Positions 25,112-38,679 are shown, counted from the stretch's first letter. The stretch: DNA of 64,000 bases from Margaritifera margaritifera (GCA_029931535.1 JAQPZY010001689.1:1792001-1856000), one strand, 5' to 3'. A program made the numbers and translations. The notes: generated by a model from the letters alone, not told the origin.

Positions 25112-26370
25112 TCATCTCTGTTTCCCATCCTAACAAACTGAACCACTAGCCTTTACTGATTAAATATAGGAAGACGTGCAAAACACGTGGATGCTCGCGA
25201 ATAGCACGTGCACTCCTGCAGCAATTAAACTGCTAGCGATAAACAATCGGAGCGTCATCGGCTCTTTCTGCAAGGAAAAACAAAATATGCCTCGGACGTA
25301 TGTCGGTGCAGTAGTTTACAGAAAACCATACATTTGCCAGAAATTTCTCCGTAAAAGATGAAACCGCAATTTTTTCGGACAACCTCTGCTCTTTCTACGA
25401 TTCGATTGATTGCACGATTGACAGAGATAGTACCAATGAAACAATAGTTCGATGCATTCGCAACTTCTCAGTCAATTCTTGCTTCGTAAATAGTTGAGGT
25501 GGTCCGAATGCAGCTATCGGCATACATTCAAGGTGTAATACGTAGGATTTACCTCGAAGTTGCGAATGTAAGATAGGCCGTGGGGTATATGTGTAATACT
25601 TGCGGTACGGTTCAGTTATGCCACAGTATCTCCATCATTATTAGCAAAGTTGTTATGAATGTATGTCCGCCTATGAAACACCAGTTTTGAGTAAAAAAAA
25701 AAATTTTGCAAGTTGGTTTGAGATTAATTTTCAAGGTCACAGCTGTTATGGGCGGCTGTCTGGCTAAGAAAACTGCAGGCACCTGCTAGGCAATTCTCAA
25801 GGTAAGTAATTTTGTGGAGTTCATGGTCTACTTTTCTATTGATTCTTTTAAAAACAGATATTTGTCTCGCTTGATAAGTCATTACAACTGTCATTTCCAC
25901 GATTTCGCTTTGTATTCATCGGTAATGGAGTTGAAATTGTATAGTTTAATTATTTGCACTCTCAGTTGGAGTGTGGGTGGTGCGAAAATAAATGGGTGAA
26001 ATAACATGAAGAAACGTTTGGCATGCAAATATTTTATTTACACAGTTTCTTCGTCCTCTTAAGAGCATAAATATGTTGATGACTGCATTGTAAATGTAGT
26101 GCAGTGAGTGGATTTCCATCCACAATGGTGCATGCAGGCACAGTGAGCTTGTACAAATACTTATTAGTACCTTCTCTTTGTCACCAACATCACACCATCT
26201 ATCTACCTTCATGATTGCTTGGAATTGTTATGTAAATTAAGGAGAAGGCGCACACACGACTTATTATAAGTTTTATGTTGTCCTTTGGAAACAAATGAAG
26301 CTTTCTAAACCGATCTATGATATCGGATTTAGGACTTCATCTGAAAATGGAGGTAAATTGGATACCGTCA
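25112..26370. other. Non-coding; nothing recognised
   Basis: Short open frames only, at about 25,176, 25,814 and 26,212 (minus); none with a motif. Confidence 0.5.
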
Positions 26371-26564
26371 GTACTCGCTTATAAGTCGAGTCCAACTTCA
26401 AACTGCAGAGACACAGATCTGCATAATGCGCCGGCAGATCAGGGTCTATATTGTTTGTTCCATCGATTACTCCTAACAAACTGCATAGACCCAGATCTGC
26501 CGGCGCATTATGCAGATTTGTGTCTCTGCAGTTTGAAGTTGGACTCGACTTATAAGCGAATACA
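26371..26564. mobile_element. Foldback MITE, copy 1 (near-perfect long inverted repeat)
   Basis: Arms of about 80 nt, starting GTACTCGCTTATAAGTCGAG, are inverted copies of each other with only a few mismatches around a 25-30 nt centre containing GTTTGTTCCATCGATTACTC. Open frames on both strands across it are a by-product of the palindrome. It is the least diverged of four copies in the window. Confidence 0.88.
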
Positions 26565-26852
26565 GGCAGAAAGAGTGACGCCATTATTTACTTTCGAGTA
26601 GCAAATGTTTTCCTGGTTACTACTGGTAGCGAAAATAATCCGAAATATCCCTACGGATATATGGAAAATTTTTCTCATTGTCATGTCGCATTCCTACTTC
26701 GAACTTTGAAGCCTAGAAAGTATCCCAAATTAGTTTCGTTTTTCTTTATAAAAGCGAAACATTTGTGAATTTTTTTAATTTTGTTTGATGAAAAGTCCTA
26801 TGGTAGTAGATGAGAAAAGCTTAAGTATTATCCATATTGTTCTTTTACGCTC

Positions 26853-27098
26853 ATGAAATAATTAAAACTATTAATTAATTACAATTACAACAGATGAAAT
26901 AATTAAAACTATTAATTAATTACAATTACAACAGATGAAATAATTAAAACTATTAATTAATTACAATTACAACAGATGAAATAATTAAAACTATTAATTA
27001 ATTACAATTACAACAGATAAAATAATTAAAACTATTAATTAATCACAATTACAACAGATGAAATAATTAAAATTATTAATTAATTACAATTACAATAG
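26853..27098. repeat. Minisatellite, 41 bp x 6
   Basis: ATGAAATAATTAAAACTATT followed by AATTAATTACAATTACAACAG occurs six times in exactly 246 bp; extremely AT-rich, with a few substitutions. Confidence 0.95.
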
Positions 27099-27407
27099 AT
27101 GTTTCAATATTTACTTATTAATTACAGCAGTATTTTTTTAATTTGTGCTTTGATAAGAAGACCTGGTTATTTAGTAGAATTATAAAATATGTGGATCTTT
27201 ATTTGCATTCAGCCGATTGGCTATCAGCAAGTATATGCATATACAATAAAGTTATTACAAAAATTTATAGTGGCACGTGTTTGATACATAGAGTAAAATC
27301 ATATCTGTCACATGTACGAACATTTAATCAATACAACAGATTCTAGTATATTACATAATATACACATCCACATATTCGTATATCCATACATGCATATATA
27401 CACTCAT

Positions 27408-27410
<3 letters not shown>

Positions 27411-27471
<61 letters not shown>
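27411..27471. repeat. (AT)n microsatellite, followed by (AAT)n at 27,648-27,695
   Basis: A pure TA run of about 60 bp; 180 bp later an AAT trinucleotide run passes into (AAAT)n. Confidence 0.96.
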
Positions 27472-27472
<1 letters not shown>

Positions 27473-27645
27473 AATATGATACAGAATAAGTATACAACAC
27501 GTATCAAATTGTGACCTATAAAATACACCAGAATAGTAGTATAAATAAGAACATTAAAATTGAAATATGATTGATAGTAATGCATGTATTAAACAACGAA
27601 ATGGAAATGAAACGAACCTGAAAGTAACAGGAAACGTAAGAACAA

Positions 27646-27702
<57 letters not shown>

Positions 27703-28095
27703 AATAAATAAAATTTAAATAGCATTCAGCATATTATTGCGTTCAATCAGTGCTCTATGGATATAATTTCCCAATTTTGTAACCTCATCAGATTTCGTGG
27801 AATTTAATAATTTAATAAATTTCAACGTACTTGGACCTTTCCAAAAATAATAGTTTTTCTACTTCTTTCTTAGCGGCAGATAACATTGCCATTCTAGTAC
27901 AAAGTGATGCTCGTCTTCTAGCACATTGCAAAATATGCAAGTCCTTTGATCTAGTGGGGTAGATTGTGATCACTTCCATCTCCCTCATTCAATATTTAAA
28001 TTATGGGAAGACATCCTTAGTTTTTAATAGGATTTTCTCAGTTTTGTCACTGTTATTATATCCAGATTACTCCTTATAGCCAAAATTGTATGACA

Positions 28096-28400
28096 AATGT
28101 CTATAATGTCTATAATGCCTATAATGTCTATAATGCCTATAATGCCTATAATGTCTATAAAGCCTATAATGTCTATAATGCCTATAATGCCTATAATGTC
28201 TATAATGCCTATAATGTCTAAAATGTCTATAATGTCTATAATGCCTATAATGTCTATAATGTCTATAATGCCTATAATGCCTATAATGTCTATAATGCCT
28301 ATAATGTCTATAATGCCTATAATGTCAATAATGTCTATAATGCCTATAATGCCTATAATGTCTCTAATGTCTATAATGCCTATAATGTCTATAATGTCTA
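28096..28400. repeat. 9-bp repeat array (AATGTCTAT / AATGCCTAT), ~34 units
   Basis: Two unit types differing by one base (GTC or GCC) alternate in irregular order. The 9-bp period gives an open frame of MSI/MPI tripeptides in one strand, which is not evidence of a gene. Confidence 0.95.
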
Positions 28401-29275
28401 ACTATTGAAGATTGCCATAGTTGAATAAACTGGTCAGCTAAACGTTGCTTGACCAAAAATAAGAAAATCTGTATGTTTGCAACAGCTTGATTTACCCCCC
28501 ACCCCCACCCCCGGGATGAAGACTATTTAATAAATCCCGAACTAACGATGCGCAATTATTATTTCCAGGACGGATATCTATGTCAGTAAGCATTAGGTTA
28601 TATATGACAGATGTATAGTTTCTATTATCAGAATGCGGTAATATCTATTGATCTTTAAGGATTTCCTCCCTAATTCTCCATAAACAAAATCAATTTGAGA
28701 AGATTTTTTTAACCCCAAGAAGATTTTTGAAAAATATTTAAGTGCAACCGTTCAACAGCATTTGCTTTAATAAAATCCCCATACTTCTGATCCTTAATTA
28801 GGTATTGGTGAGATTAGTGTATTAGCAAATGCGCATACATACAAACATATACAGTTAGCCCGAAAATAAAAGCTGATAAATGTCACGCCACTTAAACAGG
28901 CTCCTGACTTGTGCTCAGTCAAGCCATTACTAGAAAGTTCTTTGGCCTAATTTGCTAACCAGTCAACATGTTATCAATGTATTGTGTGCAGAGTACTCGT
29001 TGAACAAACAGTGAATCTAATTCATTTGAATGTTTTTGATTAGAGGTTTGATAAAGGTAAGTAAGTAATTATATTTTAGCATGGTTAGTGGGGGGAGAAC
29101 GGGGCGGGGGATAATGCCCCCACTGCTAGCCGCGATATCATCTTGATTTGTTCGTGTCCGTTCGTCGTACGTCCAGAGAAGCTATTTAGCATGATTGCGC
29201 AAAGACCACCTAGACCAATGAAATTATGTAGGCATATTTGTATACATATGCAGATGGCCTGAATAGATTTTTAAG
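28401..29275. other. Non-coding; C- and G-rich runs at 28,495-28,515 and 29,090-29,110
   Basis: No gene or repeat family recognised. Confidence 0.5.
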
Positions 29276-29638
29276 TCGAAATCATATTATGATTCTATTA
29301 CGTCACTGTTTTTGTGTTCTGTGACGTAGCCCTCAAGTTAAAGTCATCTATGATTTTAACTTGCACATTCTATCACTATTTCTGTGTTCTGTGACGTAGC
29401 ACTTAAGTCAAAATCATCTTGTGATTTTAACTTGTGTATTGCATCACTGTTTCTCTGTAGTGTGTCGTTGCACTTAAGTCAAATTCATCGTGTGATTTTA
29501 ACTTGTGTATTGCATCATTGTTTCTCTGTAGTGTGTCGTGGCACTCAAGTCAAAATCATCTTGTGACTTTAACTTGTGTAATGCATCACTGTTCTGTGTA
29601 GTGTGGTGTAGCACTCAAGTAGAAATCATCTTATGACT
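29276..29638. repeat. Degenerate tandem repeat, ~65-70 bp x ~5
   Basis: Each unit reads AAGTCAAAATCATCTTGTGA, TTTTAACTTGTGTATTGCAT, CACTGTTTCTCTGTAGTGTG, with CGT(A/T)GCACT at the junction. The first two units carry GTGACGTAG. Divergence is higher than in the other arrays. Confidence 0.9.
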
Positions 29639-30613
29639 TTTTTTAAAAAAAAATTGTTTATGAAATCAGTTTTATGCTGTGATGAATAAACTTCCATTGT
29701 ATCAATAATATGATTAGTTGGTATTCCTTCTCAGACGTGTTTATGTGATGATGAACGTTACTTTAGATCTATCGTAAATAGCACAAATCTATTTACTTTA
29801 TATCCATTAAATTTTACATATTTATCTTTCTCATATCTTGATGACCTGAGTAGATTGTCAGACAACTATAGCAGTGTTTACATTTTTTAAAAAAAAATAC
29901 TTTTTTGAACCTTTTAGACGTCGATTATTTTTCTTTTTTAGACTAAAATCATGCTTGCAAAATTGCGCAGAAATTGCTCAACATGCATTTTTTAATCTTT
30001 GTGGACCTATATTGTACGACATTACAAAGGGGAAAACGCCCACCGAATGTATAAAATATAATGATTTCATTTTGTTCTTATCCTTTAGAAATGGAACTCC
30101 TTGATTTAGAATTTGATAATTATACACTGGACGCTTTTTATGGCAGAAGAATTTACTAGCTGATTCCCAAGCCACAGATTTTGTACACGACTTGCATAGA
30201 TAAAAGAAAATGGCAAAGGACACTCTGTCAACCAGAGAAAAAGAACAACGTCATCAAAGATTAGGGGGGAAGTAAAAGCCATAAGCAAATGCTGTTCATG
30301 TGATTGCAAATTATCGCACAATTGAAACAACTAAACAATCTTCAAGAAAATATGATAATTTAATGTCAAAAGACAATAGAATAATTATTATAACGTGGGT
30401 TTGATTTTTAAAAATGTAAATTTATTTTTGTGCGCTTGATGGCACAGCGTTCCTTGAGGAACTAACTCCAAATGTTGGGGATTAAAAATTATATAGGTTA
30501 TCGAAATTGTTTGATTGATTTCTCAAATGTTTAAAAAAATCACTAAACATTAAAGCGATCTATTCTGACTGTTAGTGTTCGTTGTTGTTGGTGTTGGTGG
30601 TAGTGAGTTTTTT

Positions 30614-30645
<32 letters not shown>

Positions 30646-31226
30646 GCGGAGTTAAATAACATCAAAAAGATCAAAGACATATATCTGAAATTACAATTAC
30701 AAAATCATAAAAGCCAAGACACTCCTTTGGTATCAGAAAACTCTCGTCAACGACGACGTGCTTCCGGATTCATTGGATCGTTGACATATTTCTAATCTTC
30801 GCCTGTATTGACGTATTATGCACTCATGAAACATTGACATACTATGAACTCAGAAAATGATGATGCATTTCTGGATTACTTGGAGCGTTGACACGTGTTT
30901 CTGGTCATCACTCTTGTTGATCATGTTTTAAAACCAAAATTAATTTTTTTTTCTTTTTCTAATTTTTATTTTTTCTCTCCATTAATCACGCCTTTAATTT
31001 TTTTTCTCTCATTCTCCTTATTCTATCATTTTCTTTTTCTCCCTTTTGTTTTTCTTATTTCTTTCCATCTTTTTCCTTTTTTTTCTCTCTAACTTTTTTG
31101 GTTTCTTTCTTATCTTTTTCTTCCTCATCTTTTCTTTTTTCTTTTCTATCTGTTTATATTTTTAAAATTTGCCTTTTTTCCGTATTAATTTTTGTCTTTT
31201 CCCATGCACAGCAACACATACAGACT

Positions 31227-31268
<42 letters not shown>

Positions 31269-31689
31269 ACACACATTCACAATAGTTAAATATATATTAA
31301 ATTGTTGAGCATCTAAAATAGCAGTTAAAGAAATCAAAACAATTACTGCACAAATTAGACTGGAGATTCTGCCATTTGCTTCCATTAATGGTAAGAATAG
31401 CTAATTACTGGATATGCTGAACAGGGCCATTTACATCGTCTATGCAAATTTGGACAAAATTGCAATTGTCTCTGCATCATAGTAATATCTTATATAATTA
31501 AAGCTGTGCAAGAACTAGATTGTTACATCGGTAGAATACTATATGAATTACAAAAACTTTAAACGTTGCGCACATTACAAAAAAAAGCATAAGGCTATAT
31601 TTATTTTACCGAAGGCACAGTTATATTCGGCAACAAACCGTGTGCAGTTAAATAGCCTTGGTAAATTCGGATTTAGACAAACACAGAAC
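29639..31689. other. Non-coding; poly-T/poly-G junction, T-rich tract and (CA)n
   Basis: T/G junction at about 30,609-30,646. Strongly pyrimidine-rich 30,945-31,200. (CA)n at about 31,230-31,266. No gene seen. Confidence 0.55.
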
Positions 31690-31871
31690 CAGTTTAAACA
31701 ACTCCTCTACAGTTTAAACAACTCCTCTACAGTTTAAACAACTCCTTTACAGTTTAAACAGCTCCTCTACAGTTTAAACAACTCCTTTACAGTTTAAACA
31801 GCTCCTCTACAGTTTAAACAACTCCTCTACAGTTTAAACAACTCCTCTACAGTTTAAACAACTCCTCTACA
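31690..31871. repeat. Minisatellite, 20 bp x 9
   Basis: CAGTTTAAACAACTCCTCTA repeated nine times with AGC and TTTA variants; contains TTTAAA and GTTTAAAC palindromes in every unit. Confidence 0.96.
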
Positions 31872-33857
31872 GAGAATTGGACGGTAGCCCTATCATGTAA
31901 TTGACTCAATTTTGCAGAAACAAGATATAACTGACTACTGAAACTGTGTCTAATAATGCAGAAACAAGCTATAACTAACAGCTAAAAAAACTGTTTATAA
32001 TGATGCGAGGCAAATGACATTCACTTTTGTTTTGTCTTGGATTTTTAAAATACACAAACTATTCAATAAGCGTTCCTTCGCTCTGTCGTGTTCTTTTCAT
32101 GTTGTACAGTTGGTTTACTTTGCACAGGCTGACTGTCCACGTAAGCGTTCCTTCGCTCTGTCGGGTTCTTTTCAAGTTGTACTGTTGGTTTTAGCAATGA
32201 CTAGTATATGACGTAGTCGATACAAATAGACAACAGAAAGTTGAATATAGACAGTGTTCCTAACAATATTTATTTTCTCTTTTAGCTCTTTTATTGGGTC
32301 TGCTTTGAATTCCTTGTCCTATTTTGTTCCAGGTCCTCATCTATTTCTTCCAATTCATTTTGCTCTATCTTTTGCAAATAAAGACTGCTCAAACTTTCCT
32401 TCTGTGCCCTGTAGCTTGTCAAACGAACTAGCAATATTTTGCTATTTTTGCTTTTTTTTTTTTTTTTTGGTAGTTTTAGTTCGTTTGCCAGTAGCTTGTA
32501 TGCCCCTTCTATTGTTACTTTTCTGTCTGATTTAGCCAGACTTTCTTTCACAATCTTTTTAAATTCAGGCAGTTGTATATCTTCTTGGTACCTTCTTCTA
32601 CTTGTGAAATTGATGTCGCTCTGCGCAAAATCTCTGGCTATTCGCTTTGCGTGTGTAAAACTCGCTCATCTGGTTAGAGTGTTTGCTTTCTACACGCTGT
32701 GTCAAATTCCACATGTCCCTTGTTGAGTGACGACAATAGGATCACAGTCTAGGCATACTAAGATTATTGTGAAAATGAAACAATGTAAGTAACTGAATGT
32801 CAATAAATGTAACTGAGTCTCACAGAATGTTAATAAGTGTTACTAGATATGCCGTTATAGTATTTATTAAGTTATTTTATTTATTTTGCATGTAGATACC
32901 CGTAAGGTCGACTATGCCAGGTTAAGAATGGAGAAGACCTGATTTGTGTGGAAAATACATTTATCTGTTTTAGTTTGGGCTAGACATATATTATACCTAG
33001 GTAAAAGTTTAATGTCAAATTATAGGATTTAAATTAAATTTCAAACTATTCTTTTCGTGTCTGCTCTGCCACTTTTGCCGTTTTGCTGCGCTACGCCCGA
33101 TGCTCAGCTGCTGTGCTAATCTCGTATCTTTGTCTGTTTGCGCTAGAGTAAGTTAATTTGTTTGTAAGTGAATATTTAATTGTAAATAAAAAAATGAATG
33201 GACGAAACCTCTATTGTAAATAATTAGTAGTGGTAATAATTAATGCACATTAAAGAACAACGTGTACACTACAAACATATTGCTTGTGATTTCCATTTAC
33301 GATGTGCAAGCCCTGTCTCATTACTATTAATATCCCAGTCAATATAAATATTAGCAACTCGTTTGATTTTAGACTTCCAGATTGGATTGATATAGTGATA
33401 TTCCTGAAAAAGATTCAAATTATCATCCGATACTGAATCAAACCCAATTCGTGCTCTGTATGATGACATTTTATATAAACAAATCAACCGGCTTAAATCT
33501 TTACTTTTGGTGTTTAAGAACCACGCCCCACATTGCACTTATTATATTATTTTAAGAAACTTGCAATACGATGAGCTTCGAAACTCTTAACAATTGTTTT
33601 TAGTTTTAACCAAAGAAGCAACTGTCTCTAAAGAAAGTCTTTATTTTTTAAATTGTATTATTTGAATTTAATAGTTCGTGACTGAATGGATCAATCTCTG
33701 CACGATTTAAAAAAAAATTGGATAGCGATACTGTGTGTGTTTCTAGCGTGAATTTTCGTAATTTTAAAATTAAAATATTTTCAGAGAATAATAGTTACTT
33801 CGAAGGTCACGCAAGTTGTTTTCGCATAGGTATGGAGCGATGCATAATGGTGATGAG
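31872..33857. other. No recognised gene; a 50-bp duplication and one possible coding remnant
   Basis: AAGCGTTCCTTCGCTCTGTC with following TTCTTTTCA(T/A)GTTGTAC occurs at about 32,068 and 32,143. The minus strand from 32,680 to 32,291 reads nearly continuously with IARDFAQSDINFTSRRRYQE, KSDRKVTIEGAYKLLANELK and an acidic tail, interrupted by a 17-A run. It has protein-like composition but no family I can name. Confidence 0.4.
32291..32650 (-). pseudogene. Possible protein-coding remnant, unknown family
   Basis: The minus strand is open from about 32,650 to 32,291 apart from ambiguity at an A-run that encodes PKKKKK. The residue mix (charged, helix-like; VKESLAKSDRKVTIEGAYKL and IEQNELEEIDEDLEQNR) looks more like real protein than the surrounding low-complexity frames. 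It might be a retroelement ORF1 coiled coil or a processed pseudogene. No start, splice sites or homologue could be assigned. Confidence 0.25.
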
Positions 33858-34025
33858 CTGTAGCGTACTAACGGGGGGGGGGGGGGGGGTAGGCGGACGG
33901 GGCGGTTGCCCCGGCGCCAGAGGTCTTGGGGAGCCAAAACAGCTGATAAAAATTAGGGCCTCGTATTCTGGCCCTTTGGGCCATCATCGTCGCCCTGGGC
34001 GCCATTTACCCTTAGTGCGCCACTG
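33858..34025. mobile_element. hAT-type MITE with 8-bp target site duplication
   Basis: The 168-bp GC-rich element is flanked on both sides by GTGATGAG (33850-33857 and 34026-34033). Its right end, read inward, is CAGTGGCGCACTAAGGGT, a typical hAT terminus. The left end CTGTAGCGTACTAACGGG matches it at 13 of 18 positions. A G18 run follows the left end. It has no transposase and is non-autonomous. Confidence 0.85.
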
Positions 34026-34748
34026 GTGATGAGCAATCCTAGAATTTTATTCTTTTCTTTCTCCAGTTTGCGAGCATTAAAACAAGAGAATAATTACTCC
34101 GACAGAACTTTCTATACAGGCAATTATGTATCGAATCTTCGCAAACCTTTGCTAGAAATGTTTGTATATGATAAATTGACTTTATCCTTTTCCATACAAA
34201 ACCGCTTCTAACCACTTGAATATATCGTCTTTATTGACGACTATTGATGATTTCGGTGGAAATTACGATTGCAGTCAACTACCTGCTCGGAAATATACTT
34301 CTAAAAGTGTGCACTTATTAACCATTCATCAATTAAATTGTTCAACCATTTATTTGAACAGATACTTGTGAAATGCCAAAAACGGACACACTTGTAGGTA
34401 AAATTACTCCTTCATTTTGACAAGACACAAAGGTCAAAATGTCTTCAGATCAGCCTCTCTGTCTTCTGGTGAAATCACTTTAATTTCCTTCTTTCTTGCT
34501 TACTTTTTTTCTTCCCTGTCATTTCTTTTAACTTTGAAGCAAAACATTCGATTTCACGTATGAGCGATAAATTTGTTGCCAATTTTGCGTTGTGTGTATT
34601 TATGATTTACAATTACTTTTTGTAACTCAGAACACTTTCTTTCACATCCATCTGTCTGTCTGTTACACTAATCTTAATCTCTCTCATCTGGAGGAATACT
34701 AAGCTATTTGATCATCTTTAGCATCTAAATAGATAGATAGATAATATG

Positions 34749-35844
<1,096 letters not shown>

Positions 35845-35992
35845 AGGAGTAGCGATGGCTCAGTAGCTAACGTGTGTGGACTCCCAACCAGATGGGTGCG
35901 AGTTCGAAATCATGCCATGTGATCAATTCAGGTCGGCTGCATAACCTTCTTGTGTTGATGTGCTTTGAAAACCAACCAAACTAACAAATAAA
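35845..35992 (+). mobile_element. tRNA-derived SINE (copy 4), shorter body
   Basis: The A box is TGGCTCAGTAGCTAACG and the B box GTGCGAGTTCGAAATC, then CAGGTCGGCTGCATAACC, which is shared in form with the copy at 43,156. It ends AAAACCAACCAAACTAAC. It lacks much of the internal body of the other copies. Confidence 0.78.
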
Positions 35993-37112
35993 CTTTCCAT
36001 CTCCGGCCATGTTATTTTTGACGGATGCACGTTCTGCTTTTGTTTAGTTGTAGCAGGTTTCAGGTTCTCCCATGAAACCAATGTATATTTCTTTCTTTTC
36101 TCTTTCCTTCGCTCTTTTTTCTAATTTCATTGTCTTTTTTGTTTTGTTCTTTTTTGGGGGGTCGGGGTGGGGTGAGGGTGAAAAGGAGTTGGTTTGGTAC
36201 TTTTATGATGATATCCGACTCTTCCATAGAATGTGGCCAATCTATTATTAATTTCTTCCAGTGCCTAGCCAAAATGTAGTCTGGGCAACCGTGTTTTTTT
36301 ATATTTTTATTTCCTGTTACTAATCTGCATCGGCTATGATATTTTCGTGATACGGGGAATGCTTCCAAGTGTGCAGACCAACTTCTCTTTGTATGTTACC
36401 TATGGTTTAGTCAGCATGTGATCTATATATTAACTTGACGTTAGCCTTGTAAAATCTTATTTTTATGTCTGAAATATGGATTTTCTCTTTAGCTATTTAT
36501 TGCATTTAAAATCATTTTTCTTACTTTTTACTTTCTTGTTTTAATGTCAAAATCTGTTCACCCAGAGATGTTTAACCCTGCTATTCAAGAAAGTAAAAAT
36601 GTTGTCCTCTTCTATTCCTTTTTTTATCTACATTCTCAGCTTCTCATCTTTTTAAAACTTTTTGCGTAACGTAGTTGCTAGCAAAAACAGTAAAGGTAGT
36701 GGCAAACAGCGTTTTCAAGAAAGAAATGTAACTTGGAACGATTCAGTTAGTGCTACACTGCTCTTTCATGAATAACAGTCCAGATGTAAGCTCAGACATT
36801 ACTCGTCTTAGTGTTTCTTCAACACTATACATTTATGTAAAAGTGTAATTTAGCACGATTCTAATAAAGAAGTAACTGAATTTGTGTATGCATTGAATTC
36901 CTCATCAATTATTGCAATTTATGCAATTTCGGAAACTTCTTTCTCTGGTATTTTCGTATTGTCACAGAATCCCAATTTTCATTCCTTGAGTATTCCTTCA
37001 GATCTGTAGAAACAATACTTCGAATATACTTCATTCATTATCTGTCATGAAGTGTGCTCGCTGCTTCTGTTGGTATCCATCATACATAAAACATATGCCC
37101 TGCATTCAGCGA
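35993..37112. other. Non-coding; G-rich patch at 36,153-36,180
   Basis: The minus-strand frame 36,368-36,060 has no motif. T6G6 followed by GTCGGGGTGGGGTGAGGG could form a G-quadruplex. Confidence 0.45.
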
Positions 37113-37441
37113 AGCAGTCTTATGTGTCCGATTTGAGAGCAGTCTTATGTGTCCGATTTGAGAGCGGTCTTATGTGTCCGATTTGAGAGCGGTCTTATGT
37201 GTCCGATTTGAGAGCGGTCTTATGTGTCCGATTTGAGAGCGATATTATGTGTCCGATTTGAGAGCGGTCTTATGTGTCCGATTTGAGAGCGGTCTTATGT
37301 GTCCGATTTGAGAGCGGTCTTATGTGTCCGATTTGAGAGCGGTCTTATGTGTCCGATTTGAGAGCGGTCTTATGTGTCTGATTTGAGAGCAGTCTTATGT
37401 GTCCGATTTGAGAGCGGTCTTATGTGTCCGATTTGAGAGCG
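37113..37441. repeat. Minisatellite, 25 bp x 13
   Basis: GAGAGCGGTCTTATGTGTCC plus GATTT is repeated 13 times, almost perfectly (rare AGC, GATATT and TCTGATT variants). Confidence 0.97.
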
Positions 37442-38456
37442 GAATACGTTTTCTTTCAGAAGAGTCGAGATTTGAAAATATACTTAATGCTCAGTTCCTG
37501 GAAAAAATGGGCCCCATGTTGATTTTACTTTCTTCGATTTCTCCAGAGCTGTTTTATTTTCCTCTAGTGATGTATACACTGTAAAGTATCTATATGCAAC
37601 ATATATCTATATACAACATATATGTGTTCATTTGAAGGAAAATTGTTAGAAAGTTTGCATTTCTCGTTTGAACAGAACATGGTTATCATGCATTGAAATA
37701 CTTGCTTCCACTCTTTCTCGTGTTCTTTTATTTTTATAACGATATTTTCAATCAGTTTATTCACTGCACCTCATCGACTGCAACGTTTCCTGAAGCTGTT
37801 TTTGTAGTGATACTCTAAGCATTTTAGATATTGCCGTTTTACAGCTTATAATTTTGTACAACGGATCAAAACAAAGTATCCAAAAACAAAATAAAACAAT
37901 GATGGAAGAAGAAAAAGAAAAAGAAATAAAGAGTGACCACGATTCTTCTAAAAGCCAAATCGTAAAGAGAGAAAATCACTATTTTTTCCACTTAGGCTTA
38001 AAGATTATCATTGGTTGCATATTATATCTTTCACATTTTCGTATTTTTTTTATTCAAATATATAAGGAAGGAATCAAAGTTAAAGTTAACAGAAAAAAAA
38101 GATAAAGTTTGGCAGTAATACTATACTACATACATAGTTCAGAAGTTTGTTCGAACGTGCTTCAAAACAGAGGCACACATTCTTATGAAATATAGTGATT
38201 CCTGTATTCAATTTAGCTCTTTAAAAAAAATCTAATTTTTCTCCAAAACGGTTCACATAAGCACAATACCAAAACATCTAATAAAAATAATCTTGTTAAT
38301 TTGAACAAATCCAGCACAGTCACGTATCCGCCATTGACATCTTATTCAAAATGTTGTTGTTTGGTAAAACTCTGTGCAAAAATGTGGTCAGCAAGTTTCT
38401 TAATTTTGTTTCTATTGTACCTTAATTGTCATGAGATAAATTCTATTCCACATACT
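37442..38456. other. Non-coding; nothing recognised
   Basis: Short open frames only; no motif. Confidence 0.5.
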
Positions 38457-38580
38457 AGTATCAGTAGAAATATTGCCAAATACATATGTCCATTTTGAGT
38501 AAGATTTTCCATATCTGTAGTATCAGTAGAAATGTTGCCAAATACATATGTCCATTTTGAGTAAGATTTTCCATATCTGT
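38457..38580. repeat. 62-bp tandem duplication
   Basis: AGTATCAGTAGAAAT(A/G)TTGCC through TTTTCCATATCTGT occurs twice with one difference. Confidence 0.94.
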
Positions 38581-38679
38581 AGGCTTTTTCCTTCATCAAC
38601 TTTTCATACAAAATATTTGGTAATATTTTTATGGTTTAGAATAAAACATAATATTTCAGAAAACAGACGGATATGTCAT

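Noticed and set aside
26315..26601. Overlapping ORFs on opposite strands with shared peptides
   Set aside because: Explained by the palindrome of the foldback MITE.
28097..28408. 103-codon MSIMPIM repeat protein
   Set aside because: 9-bp satellite; only two unit types, no coding signature.
37113..37441. CRISPR-like array
   Set aside because: Direct head-to-tail 25-bp units without unique spacers, in a eukaryotic genome.
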